Source of the DNA: Puccinia triticina
Taxonomy: Eukaryota; Basidiomycota; Pucciniomycetes; Pucciniales; Pucciniaceae
DNA: 64,000 nucleotides
Direction of reading: 5' to 3'
Assembly (NCBI RefSeq): GCF_026914185.1
Contig: NC_070563.1
Coordinates: 1,674,001-1,738,000, forward strand
Numbering within the stretch: position 1 is the first letter of the stretch; each line of letters opens with the position of its first letter. Positions 10,536 through 20,881 of the stretch are shown one piece after another. The notes under the pieces were generated by a model. That model was not told where the DNA came from. It did not search any database and saw nothing but the letters and a program-made list of their open reading frames with translations. Made by a program: the position numbers and the translations under genes.

Positions 10536-11462
10536 TCAAATAAAATAACTAAATATAAAAATCAAAAAGCTCACCTCTTCCTCTTTTATCACTACATCAC
10601 CTTCTTCCATTTCACTTTCCTCCTTCTCCTTCTCTTTTCCCTTCTCCTTATCTAAAAATAAAAAAATAAAAAATAAAAAAATTTAAGCATAACCTTACTA
10701 GAATAAAAAAAAAAAAAAAAAAAAAATAGAACTTACCCTCAGCTCTTATCCTCTCCATTTCTGCTTCTACCCTCCAACCATCTTCCTCCTCTTCCACTTG
10801 GTCTCTCACCCTTAACAACTCCAGGGCATTCCTTTCTTCAGTTTCCGCTATCATGGCATCTATGATTGAATGGGTATCCATCTATAGAAACAGGGAAAAA
10901 TATCAGTATTATAATCAATCTTCTTTCTTTTCAAATTCTTATTCATATACATTGGAATCCATTCGACATACATGTGTAAAAGCGTCGTGGAACCGGCTAT
11001 ACAATTTAAGGCGTGCGTTTCGTGCGGCAACCGGGTCGTCGAGGTCCTCACAAGCGAAGGCGAGGAGTCCTTGTTGGATATAGTGGCGCAAGGCATCGAC
11101 TTCTTCAGGATTAAAAGAATCTCTCATACCGGCATTGTACGCATGAATATTGTCGACAAACGAGTGCGCTCTGCGAATAGAAAAGGGGATTTCGTAGGAA
11201 GGTCTAATGACAGCCTCTTTGTCAAGCTGCAAAGATGATATGGACGTATTGGAAGAAGAATCTATCGAGTTTTCAATGATACCTTTCGGCGATGAGGGCA
11301 CGGAAGTGGCGCTGGAGGCAAACATTACGGATATCGAATGCGATAACGGAACTTTTCCGTTGGCCAACGACCTGGGGCCTTATAGATACTCATTCTTCTT
11401 CATTTTATGACGTCATGGACGCCTTCACCTTTCGAAGACGTTTGGCGCGGATTCTCTTTCAT
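10536..11462 (-). CDS. Antisense spliced accessory gene inside Gypsy1, unknown function
   Basis: Minus-strand model with four exons: 11462-11429, 11378-10972, 10881-10737 and 10651-10536, total 702 nt (233 aa). Introns: GTGAAG...ATAAG (weak), GTATGT...TTCTATAG (strong), GTAAGT...TTTTTAG with a long T run (strong). All phases agree. The best-conserved-looking part is NPEEVDALRHYIQQGLLAFA followed by CEDLDDPVAARNARLKLYSR, which reads as an alpha-helical domain. Exons 3-4 are Glu/Lys-rich, likely coiled coil or disordered. The first exon and start ATG are the least certain. I recognise no family or catalytic motif. It runs against gag-pol and lies in a CpG-richer block than the rest of the element, which suggests captured host sequence or an ancestral accessory gene. 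Confidence 0.6.
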
Positions 11463-12867
11463 TCTTTTAATTTTTGACTCTGGTGTTCGACCCAGTTTAA
11501 TCTACCCTTTTCCAATATCTCCTGGCGCGTAAATACCGCGATCATTTCATCTAAACACCCTTTTCAGACGCAGGAGTTCATTTGGGCAGTCCCTCGGCGG
11601 TACCTTTGGTTTATTTCATTATGTATCCCTTGGATTTCAACTTCTTTGCAGTGGAAACCGCGGAAATTGTAATGAAACCTTGGAGCGTTTCAATAACAAT
11701 TCGGCCGACTTCAAAATACATATTACACCTTTCCAGTTTCACCTTTCCGATCCTGGCTTTCGTCTGAATTTGGTTTTAGCCGATTCTATCAAGCAGTTTT
11801 GGAATTATAAGCGCTCAAAGTGTTTTTAGGATTTACGCGGCCTCATTTACGGCTTTCATTCAGCGTCCACGGCGGCCCATCGGCCGAATTAATCTTTAAT
11901 ATTGCTTGATTGTCCATTCATCTCCTCCTTCTTGCCTTTTGAATGAGCCCGGAATCAGAACTTTTCATCAACGGAAATCCAAGTTATACCGAAAACATAT
12001 TACCTTATATTTACGCGGTGTTACTACTATACGCGCCCGCGGATTTCGCTTGGATCTTTAATCGGCCCTACACAACCGAAAATCAACCCTTAAAAATAAT
12101 CAGTATATACCATTTTAATCTGGAGAATCGGCTCTTTCGAATGAGCTTGGTTTCAAGAAAATTCATGGAGCTGTTCCGAAGATACGGGTCGACCATTTCC
12201 TTTTCTTCTTGTTGACGTTCCGCACGCGCGTTTCCCGCTTGGAGCCCCCGCTCAGACAACAGGACCCCTCTTTCGACATTACACACAATGAACACATGTT
12301 CCATTCCCCATCATGGAATCAAGCGTTCATTCCAGGATCAATCATTCATTCATCATCAATAATTCACTCCTCCATCAATGAATCTAATGACGGATCATCA
12401 TTCCTTACCATCCCATAGCAATTACTGGACATCCAACCACCACAATACTGGAATTTTCTTCATCATCTTCACCCTATATGCTAGGAATTATTCAACGAAC
12501 AATCCAATCATTCATTCCTTCACCATTATAATCAATTTCTTCCAACACATTGCAGCTCAGAAACCACCCAATTTGAGCAAGAATATTCTTTGGACAGCTT
12601 ATCAACCTCCCTGGACTTCAAATTCTCTTTACAGAACTTTACATTATATATTCAGACACTTCAGAAATTCAGTCATTCAACTCCAAATCATTCACAACCT
12701 TCAGAAATTACATTTATCAACCCCATCAAATCATCATCATCATTGCATTGCTCTTCCTTAGCCTCAGTTAGGCGGGAAAATTATTCATCAGAGTGGAATT
12801 TAGTCTAATATGTGTCTGTCTCAAGGATATTGCCTTCAGCAGAGTTAGATCTTCTTATACATTCAAC
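11463..12867. other. Gypsy1 3' untranslated block, no supported gene
   Basis: Up to about 12,260 this block is rich in CpG (GGCCG, CGCG, TCGGCC words), unlike gag-pol. It then becomes A/T-rich with CATCATCA-like simple sequence. It lies 5' of the antisense gene and may hold its promoter. Short open frames on both strands lack any recognisable domain. Confidence 0.5.
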
Positions 12868-13135
12868 CCTCATTGATAATTGGACCTTCTTTTGGATACT
12901 GGACTCTTTGGATTGGATACTGGACTATGGATACTCTGGATACATAGGACTATTGGACTTTGGATTGGACTTGGATACCTTGGACTCAGATATACTGGAC
13001 TTGGATTATACTTGGATTCTATTGGCTTTGGACACTGGACTCTGGATTTGGACTACTACTCAGGACTTTGGACTTCACCTTCTGGAGGAACACTGGACTT
13101 TGGATTCTTGGACTCAACATTCTTCAACTCTTTCT
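12868..13135 (+). repeat. Degenerate TGGAYT simple repeat
   Basis: Many variants of TTGGACTTTGGATTGGA and ATACTGGACT in direct orientation fill this stretch. It yields artefactual Leu/Trp/Asp-rich open frames. Confidence 0.85.
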
Positions 13136-13180
13136 GGATCACTCTTCTCTTTGGTGCATTGCCTGGGGACAGACAATAAG

Positions 13181-13191
13181 TTGGGGGAGGA
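13181..13191 (+). other. Gypsy1 polypurine tract
   Basis: TTGGGGGAGGA immediately precedes the 3' LTR. The same GTTGGGGGAGGATG context precedes the 3' LTR of Gypsy2 at 20871-20881. Confidence 0.85.
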
Positions 13192-14152
13192 TGTGGTGCT
13201 CCATTCCAAACCACAAGTAGTATTTTATTGCTTTTCTTTACATATTTCATCATTACAGTTCCCATTTCCCCATAACCCTTCACAAATACTTCATTATTAT
13301 TGCATATTCAGATTCTACGCCAAATTTTACCTATAGTCACTCATACACAGTACCCCCTTATCTTCAATGGTTCAGTAGTTATATAAGGATATAAGACTTA
13401 CAGACAACCTACATTCTTCATTAGTTACAATACTCATTTCATTAGTAACCTACTTGAATCATTACAGTAAATTCCTTTTACATATTTTTTCTCACATACT
13501 AAACCCTTTACATACATTCCTCATTATGTACTATGCCTATTGTACACATTACATCATTGGATCTGTGCTTACCTCTTTCAGTAGTGCTCATCATTACAAG
13601 TAGTTACTATGTTCTCATCACTCTTCCCCATTAGTACATTCTTTTATTCCCATAACCAGCATTCCCCTTTCAGCATTGCTCATCATTACATACTGTTACT
13701 ATGTTCACATCACTCTTCCTCATTTGTACAACCTTCATTCTCATAGCCAGAACTCCTTATTGTCTGTGCTCATCCTTCCTTCATATAAGAACTGTCTTTC
13801 CCCCCTCACTTGTACCTTATGCAGAATTTATAGATAATTTTAGATACAGAAATTATAAAGTGCCCATTCTCATCAACCCCTTGCCATTGAACCTTGCCAT
13901 TGCATTCCCCACACTCATCACTCCTCCAACTCTCTTACCCTCAGTAGTCAGTAGTTAAAGCTCATAGTACTAGCTCCTAAGATCAAGCAGAAATCAGCCA
14001 CACCTTTTCTTCTTTTTCTTGGTGTTACTCTCATCCCCTCAGCATTAGTCAGGAAGGCAGCCTCATCAGCACCCTTGCATAGCTTACATTAGTACTAGTG
14101 TTGCTATCCATTTCCCTTCCAAGCTCTATTCTCCCCCTTGAGTAGTTCCACA
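13192..14152 (+). repeat. Gypsy1 3' LTR (961 bp)
   Basis: Same length and ends as the 5' LTR, one base difference seen by eye. It is followed by the target duplication CCGC and then by copia coding sequence. Confidence 0.95.
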
Positions 14153-14204
14153 CCGCCTCAAAGAGAAATGTTTTCTAGTTTTCTACCCACCAAGTTGAGG
14201 GGGG
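14153..14204 (+). pseudogene. Copia pol C-terminus and polypurine tract
   Basis: After the CCGC duplication the frame continues LKEKCFLVFYPPS and stops at 14196-14198. It joins cleanly to SLNR at 3672. GAGGGGGG then leads into the copia LTR. Confidence 0.85.
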
Positions 14205-14842
14205 TGTTGAAACTCGACGTCAAATCCCCAACACTTGCATGTAACACTCCGTGAAATCTCAAGCTGCGGACTGCCCAAAACGCAAATTATCATCAACTCA
14301 AACCTAGATGATTCAAATCAAAAGCTCAACCGGTAGTCATCTCATCTGGCGGACTTAGTCATCCCTTCTCTCTCAACCTGCCGACAAAACTCACTTTCCC
14401 CTTTCCATTCCCCTTCCTAGAAAACTTCCTTGACTCTCTCTCTCAGCGATACTCATCGCCTTAAGACTCCCGTCTTCTTTGACATCGTCGACTCTCTCAT
14501 TGGTAACTCAAAACCGATCTTTCTTCTCTTGGACGTCTCGTCCTAGCTCCAACTTGGTGAGAAGAAAACATCGACCGGCTTTTGGCAATCTCCTTCTTCC
14601 TCCTTTTCATATCAATCACTTGCTAACCCATGTTCCTGTTTATTATCAGTCCACTCTTGCTTCCGTGTCCTGTCCTTTGTCTCTATTGTCTAGTTGTTTG
14701 CTGCATCTTAATCCTCATCATCGGGTATGATCTCTCTTCTACATCCTAATTGTTGTCGCTCTTCTCATCACCTATTCTAACCTCTTGTTGTCATTAGATT
14801 TGGCTTTTGTTTCTTATCAATAAAAATAATCAGGGTTCTTTA
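14205..14842 (+). repeat. Copia 3' LTR
   Basis: Starts TGTTGAAACTCG directly after the polypurine tract and ends near TTCTTTA. The same start and end words bound the copia solo LTR at 51827-53574, which fixes both borders. From 14843 the sequence is Gypsy2 LTR. Confidence 0.8.
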
Positions 14843-15654
14843 TCAAGATACCATCAAATGGACCCCAGAAATGGATTCTACGGCCAATTTCACCCCTGGT
14901 CACCACTGGAAGTACCCCTGGACCCCCTCTAGTGTGGAAGTTACCCCTCATGGACAACTATCACACGGCCAGCCCCAGTAACCCAGCTGTCACCGGCCTC
15001 AACCCAAGTTTCACAGTAGTACACTTATACACATCACAGGATACAAACATACATCTCCCTGTCAGGCTACACTCATTACATATTAACTACATACACTCCT
15101 TTATATACATAGTATGACATCATTTACACTGTTTCTGCAGCCTCAGACTTTGTGTATACACTAATTCCCCCTGTATGACAGCTCATGCAGTGTACTGTCA
15201 CCTCATGCATGCGTTAGAATGTTCTTTTGTATATTCTGACATCATGTGTGCACCCTGGCATGTTTAGAATGTTCTGTTGTATATTCTGATACCATTCATG
15301 CGCCCCTGAGGGGTTATGACATCATTTGTATCTACTCCCACTCTGCTCCCCAGTTCCTCACCCAGAACTCACAAGTCACCCAACACTCATCCACACTCAA
15401 ATCCTAAAAACCCTTATAACAATAAATCAACCCTTTTAACAACAATTCAACCATTATAACAAAGTAATTGAAACACTTACACGTTGCAGTCAAACAGATT
15501 TCATCTGAAACAGACCAGACCTATCACTTAATAAAACTTGCCAAGCTGAGCTTGGTGGGTCTTGTTGACTGATAACAGAAGGGCAGAGCTTGCAACTCCA
15601 TCATACCCTTCACCATTCAGCAAAAGGGTTTCATTACCACTTTTGAGTCTTACA
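14843..15654 (+). repeat. Gypsy2 5' LTR, truncated and promoter-deleted
   Basis: Matches 20948-21888 but lacks about 106 bp present in LTR-B, including a TATA-like CTATAAAAGG at about 21525. It also has fewer copies of a TATAACAATAAATCAACCCT repeat. Transcription from this LTR is therefore doubtful. Confidence 0.85.
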
Positions 15655-15719
15655 AGGGAGTCCTCAACGTGATACGATAATCCTGTTTGATCAACCACGT
15701 GTAACGAACTTCAATTCAA

Positions 15720-16260
15720 CCCAAATTAATCATTGAAGGATCTCAACTTTGCTGGTAAAAAGGATCAAGCCCATCAACAACTCTAGTATGGACAGTGGCA
15801 TATTCATTTATTCTGTTGGACAACTAGTCAACTTTTGAACCATCCCAGGAACCAATTTCAACTCAAACCAGAAGGACTTGTCAAAGGATCTGAACTTCTA
15901 GTGGCGAAAAGAATCAAATTTATCAACAAATCTAGAACAATCAACGGCATATTCAGTTATTCTGTTGGACAAACTAGCCAATTAATTAGGAACCATCCAA
16001 GGAACTGATTACGAACCTCTGAAAAGAAACGTGTAACCACCGGATCTGAAAAGAGACTCTCGAAGAAATCAGCCAGTTATAAAACCTTAAGAAGGGCAAG
16101 AGTAAGACCTGAAGAATTTGGATAACTAGGAACCTGGTAGAAGAGAGCTCCGGAATCATTCAAAGGAATCAGCTGCTTATAAGACCTCAAGAAGGGCAAG
16201 AGTAATACCTGAAGAATTTGGATAAGCAGATACTGTTAGAAGAAGTTTCCCAGTACGGTA
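15720..16260 (+). repeat. Duplicated leader segments of Gypsy2
   Basis: Two pairs of direct repeats. One, about 135 bp, shares GGCATATTCA and TATTCTGTTGGACAA. The other, about 110 bp, shares AAGAAGGGCAAGAGTAA and ACCTGAAGAATTTGGATAA. Confidence 0.75.
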
Positions 16261-16407
16261 AAGTTATTTTAGATATTAGAAAGAAACCCCCAATTTGCCC
16301 TGGTAAAGAAACCAGAGACCATATATTATTGTTTCTTTTTCAGAGCAAAGTAACAGTTAACAAACAATTGTCATATTAATGAAACTACGGAATCAACAAG
16401 AATCAAC

Positions 16408-18509
16408 ATGAATTTATTGTTTGGCGTACCAGATTTTGAAGATACAATTCTTCCAGAAACCACTTCAAGGAAAAGGCCTTTTACAGGAATTCCAGCTATG
16501 ATTAGGAATATGGAAAATACAATTTCAACTTGGCCAAGGAAAGACAAAGGGAAAGGACGAGAGAATCAATTCAGAGATCCTGCTGAAGAAAACTTACGTG
16601 ACTCAGATGAAACTCAACAAAACCAGAATATTCCACTCAGAGGCACTGTGTCACATCAACAACCATCTGCTTATGGAATCAACAAGAATGAAGCCATTCA
16701 AGAACCCACATATCAACACCAATTTCAACAAAGACAACATTCAGAAAATCATCGTTATCAACAAACAACATATTACCAACCTCAACCAATTCCACCATGC
16801 CAAGGACCTAGTTATCAACCTCAGCCAACTATCATCAAGGAAAAAGGACTATTCTACGAGGGAACACAATTCTTCAACTTTTTATGTTGATATGAAAAGG
16901 CAGCTGATCGGGTTGGTGCATCAAAATTCCAAAGAGCCCTTCAAATTGGACGATTTATACAAAATGAGGAACTGAAGTGCCAAATCGAGGATATGGACGG
17001 TTATGAAGAATGCAACTGGGATACTCTACAAGCTGTGATGGTTGAAACCTGGGGTGCATTTGATGATGACTTGATGTATACCATGGAGGATCTATACGAG
17101 GTGGCAGAACAACAATCCAGGAGAGGAATGTCAGACCATCAAGACTTTAACACCTATCTTGAAAAGTTCACTTTGATTCTCCAGTATCTTGTAAAAACGA
17201 CAATAGCATCATGTACGAGGACCCCGGCATGGTATTCCTGAGTCCTTTTTCAAGAGAAAGCCAGGGAAACATCAAACAAACCTTATTCAACAGTGGCAAG
17301 ATTCCAAAAGGACGGGACGGTAATTTCAAAGCACCCAAATGGGACCACCTGGTTGCAGCGGCAGAAATGGAAATGGTACGGATAGAAGAAGGCTATGTGG
17401 AAGAAAACAACCGGGCTTGGGAGCTGGCTTCACTCAAACCTAGACTGGAAGTCACCTCAACTGGTACCTGCAAATATCCACAACCATCCAACCAACTAGA
17501 ATTTCCAGAAGGTACAATAACGGACAATACAGAACCAGACATTGATTGTGCAGAACCTCCAATGGATTGTGTGGATGCCATCATGGATGTTATGGAACCT
17601 GTGGTTGAAATTGAGGAAACATATTTGAAAAATTACTCTCAGGAATCAGTCCTTGAAACAGCAGCTTCAACAATCCAGTTACTGTATATGGCAACAAACC
17701 AGAAACCATCAACTGCATACTTCATGGATAAAGAAATGGAGCTTAAACACACTGTCATTGAAATATCAGACTTTGGCCTGGACAGTGTGGATTCAACAAT
17801 CAGTGTGGGTATGACAACCAGCATGGATGAAGAAGAAATCTTGGATCAATCTATTCAACAAAACCAAACTGTGGATCATCAGACGCCTCAAATCAACAAC
17901 CATGACTCACAAATTGAAGATTCTATCCTTACAGAAACAAAAGTTCAGGATCCTCAATTTTCTCACTTCCCGGCTATAGTTTTGATTGAAGATATCAACA
18001 AACCAGGAAGCAATATTTTCAACAAGCACCTCTTTAAACCTCACTTGGATCAACAAGAAGAAATTTTCAACAAACTGTCCCTTCAAGCCCCAGGACCCAC
18101 AGATGCAGACCCTGGAGAAATTGAAGGCAAGAATATCAGTATATGCAACCCAAGTATTAGTACTACTGCAGATCTTAACCCAACAGAATCACAATTTTCA
18201 ACCAGCCCAAATCCAATCTGTACATCCTCTGAAGACATTTTTATCTTGCCGCCTGCGCCGGTACCACCAGATATTAACTCAACAAAAACAAATTCCAAAC
18301 ACAATGAATACCATTCAGAACCTAAACAAGAATTGAAAGGATCAATCAATGATCTATATCATCTTGAATCACAAAGGAATCAATTTATTTGCTTATTTTA
18401 CTCACTCAGGAAGCTCCTGGTTCAACCGTCACTGAAGATTCCGCCCGACCGCTTTGGACAACTTCAGACACACTTCAACCGCCCAAGGCTCCTTTTTGGA
18501 ATTGGTTAA
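16408..18509 (+). pseudogene. gag: Gypsy2 gag, frameshifted
   Basis: Three overlapping open segments, 16408-16890, 16993-17241 and 17211-18509, read as one Gag. Segment 1 is Gln/Pro-rich. The capsid-like part runs through FDDDLMYTMEDLYEVAEQQS and FNTYLEKFTLILQYLV. Segment 3 continues with PKWDHLVAAAEMEMVRIEEG and a long acidic, Ser/Thr/Asn-rich tail. At least two frameshifts break it (near 16890-16990 and 17200). No zinc knuckle, protease or RT is seen. A start at 16408 (ATG) follows the tandem-repeat leader. Family assignment rests on the order and resemblance to gypsy capsids, not on a motif match. Confidence 0.6.
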
Positions 18510-19008
18510 ACAATTATCATTTTTCTCTTTTCTAAATCATCACAAACAGATATCAGCTCTAAATTCTGAAACTCTTGGGGCTTAAATCTTTCAAGTTGGG
18601 GGAGGAACTCACATTCTTTCAAAAAGTCACTCTTTTATCACCGTCCTCCCACCATCAATCTCATAGTACACAATTCAGAATATCTCAAAAGTCTATGGAA
18701 ACCTCCAACCAAATCTACCTCCTCAGCAAGAGTTTAAAGTGCTTATCAACACTTGTTTTTTAAAAAAAACCACACTCTTTTTACTTTTTTTCTTTCTTAC
18801 AAATAACTCACTTTCTTTGAGGTTGAGGACAACCTGATAAGTTGGGGGAGGGGGCTTTCATTTAATTTTTGGGTTCAGATTTTTTTCAATTTTTTTGGCT
18901 GGATCGAGGAAAATGTTGAAGAACAGTCTGGACAAGGCTTTTTAATCTATTACAACTAGGTGTATTCATAACTGAAAATAGACGCCGGATATACTCAAAA
19001 ATCAAACA
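18510..19008 (+). other. Gypsy2 non-coding segment with polypurine-like tracts
   Basis: No gene. AAGTTGGGGGAGG occurs at about 18593 and again at about 18838, copying the polypurine tract used before the 3' LTR. These may be relics of earlier element ends or central polypurine tracts. Confidence 0.5.
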
Positions 19009-20479
19009 ATGAGGAACGCTTGGACAGGGTTTCGAACCCGCAACGGGGTCCGGGGAACTCGGACGGTGACGCGGGGCAATAATGTACCGGCAAAAGAAAG
19101 TCTTCTGTTAGTATTGGATATACAATACAATACTAATACCCAAAAAAAAAGAAGCCCTGGTGCCGATAAAGTATTGGGACTCACCATTGCGGCTCCGTTC
19201 ATGACGACCGTGCGGGTATGGTGGAAACCCGAGCTTCAGCAGCCGACCGACCCGATTCCGAGGCCCGCTGAGCCATTCAAACGGTTCCAACCGTTGTTGG
19301 GTCTATTGGTTACGGGCTGGTGTGGTAGTCTCAGCCCGATATAAAGACAAAGGTCCATCCATGATCAGGATGGGGATTTGTGCGCACAAACCCGGCTAGC
19401 AGAAGTAACAGTATATGTACGGGTCAGCAACACCGTAGTAGGGGAACGATATAAATAACAAGAGATGTACACAACGCGAGGTCTCAGAAGAGGCTCCTTG
19501 GTTCCTCAAAGGGTAAGGAGTAGGGGAGAAATAGGTATACTGGACGAATGGGAGTGAGATGGTGGTTGAGGACAGAAAAATTCAGCAGAGAGGGGGGAGG
19601 TCTTTTATACCCTACCGGGTTCAGCGGGGACTCACCGGTCGATATATAGCCCTCTTAAACCACTCCCAGACTTGCCAAAAAGAATCGAACGACCTACTCA
19701 TTGGAAGGCGAGCATGTCGTTCGACTTGGCCCGTAACGATTCTAGATGGAACCGAGCAAAAAGAAGAGAGAAAGATAAGAGACGGTCGTCAGTCTCACCG
19801 TCTTAGCGCCGGCGAAAAAGAAAGAAAAGAAAGATCTGTACTCACCGTAGAGTATGGGCTATTGATTCCAGAAGGCAAAGCTGTCCGCGGCGGTGGTACG
19901 AGAAGCGCTGTCGAAGTGAAAACAGGGCTGTCAGCTGTCAGATCTTGCATACACAAATGATTTCTTTTTTTTCGTATTCTTTGGAACCAAGAAATAATGG
20001 GCCCCAAGTCAAAAGAACCACCAGCAGAACGGAAAAAGAACCCACCTCATATGACGAAAGTGGTCCGAGGTGAAGAGAGTCGACTTGAGAATCGAAGCCC
20101 TCATTGAGCACCGGTGACGTAGTCAAAGAGGTCGGAAGATTGGCGAAGTCGAAGGGCAGGTTGCTGGCAGAGAACATATAGATCCTCCCCCCTACAGCGT
20201 AAAGCCGATATATGTACATACGCATACCCCGTGGCGGGGTAGGGAGTAAACACTTGAGACCGAACGGGAGCTTGGACAGGCAGGCACAATCAGCACTGTG
20301 TACCCGGGCCCCAAGCCCGACCAACCAATCATCAGGGGCGGGGTCTGATGTGACTCAGGAACTCTAATGACAGATATGGATTGATTCACACACACACCAG
20401 CCCGGACACAAGTCCGGGATGTAGAAGATACCGCGACTGCGGCGAGTCTCGGAGTGCGTAGCCCTCTGGGCTACAACAG
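19009..20479 (-). mobile_element. GC-rich insert, possible solo LTR on minus strand
   Basis: A CpG-rich block inside an A/T-rich element. Read on the minus strand it starts TGTTGTAGCCCAGAGGGC, has a TATA-like GTATAAAAGACC at about 19603-19614 and ends in GGGTTCGAAACCC...TCCTCA, so TG...CA termini are present. A target duplication is not visible, and no domain was found in the open frames on either strand. LTR identity is inference. Confidence 0.4.
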
Positions 20480-20881
20480 GGTCAATTACCCAATCACTAC
20501 TTGTACACCGAGGCGCGCGGCTTCAAAAGCGCGCACCCTAAGGCGCTAGAGCAACAGCTGCGGCCGCCACCACAGCACAAGCATCACTACTGCGCAACTG
20601 CAGACTGCAGACTGCAGACTGCGCGCAGCACTTTGACTCCCAGAACCAACAAAAAGTTCTTGTCAAGAAACATCCCAAAATTGACAAAAATCAATTTTTT
20701 GGCCAATTTTCACCCTGCGCAGCCTCTCAAGCCATGTGGCCCAGAAGACGTCAAAATGGCCAATTCTCCAAGGATCCTGCAAATCACCACCTAAATTCAC
20801 CATTTCACAGGTTCAAAAGTTTACAGAAAGCACTTTTCACATCAAAAATTGTCTGGGGACAGACAATAAGTTGGGGGAGGA
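20480..20881 (+). other. Gypsy2 3' non-coding segment
   Basis: No gene. Contains a GCAGACT microsatellite (about 20598-20625) and ends with the polypurine tract TTGGGGGAGG. Confidence 0.55.

Larger units (their letters stand above)
3673..14152 (+). mobile_element. Full-length Ty3/gypsy LTR retrotransposon (Gypsy1)
   Basis: A complete 10,480-bp element: 5' LTR 3673-4633, primer binding site just inside, gag-protease frame 4858-7275, pol frame to 10394 entered by -1 slippage, an antisense spliced gene (10536-11462), a polypurine tract at 13181-13191 and 3' LTR 13192-14152. It is flanked by a 4-bp target duplication CCGC (3669-3672 and 14153-14156) within copia coding sequence. The LTRs have identical length and, by eye, one difference (a T near 4544 against C in the other LTR), so insertion is very recent and the element may still be active. 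The order protease, RT, RNase H, integrase is diagnostic of Ty3/gypsy (Metaviridae). No chromodomain was recognised at the pol C-terminus. Confidence 0.95.

Noticed and set aside
10972..11410. Plus-strand frames opposite the antisense gene
   Set aside because: Splice sites and amino acid composition favour the minus strand; the plus frames are short and lack domains.
12812..13336. Long Leu/Trp/Asp-rich frames on the plus strand
   Set aside because: They are translations of the TGGAYT simple repeat and run into the 3' LTR.
3673..14152. 5-bp target duplication ACCGC for Gypsy1
   Set aside because: The extra A would have to be shared with the LTR terminal CA. The solo LTR at 52124-53161 clearly shows a 4-bp duplication (CCGT), so 4 bp is preferred.
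19020..19060. tRNA-like B box (GGGTTCGAAACCC on minus strand)
   Set aside because: No A box, acceptor pairing or anticodon arm; better explained as an LTR-end hairpin.
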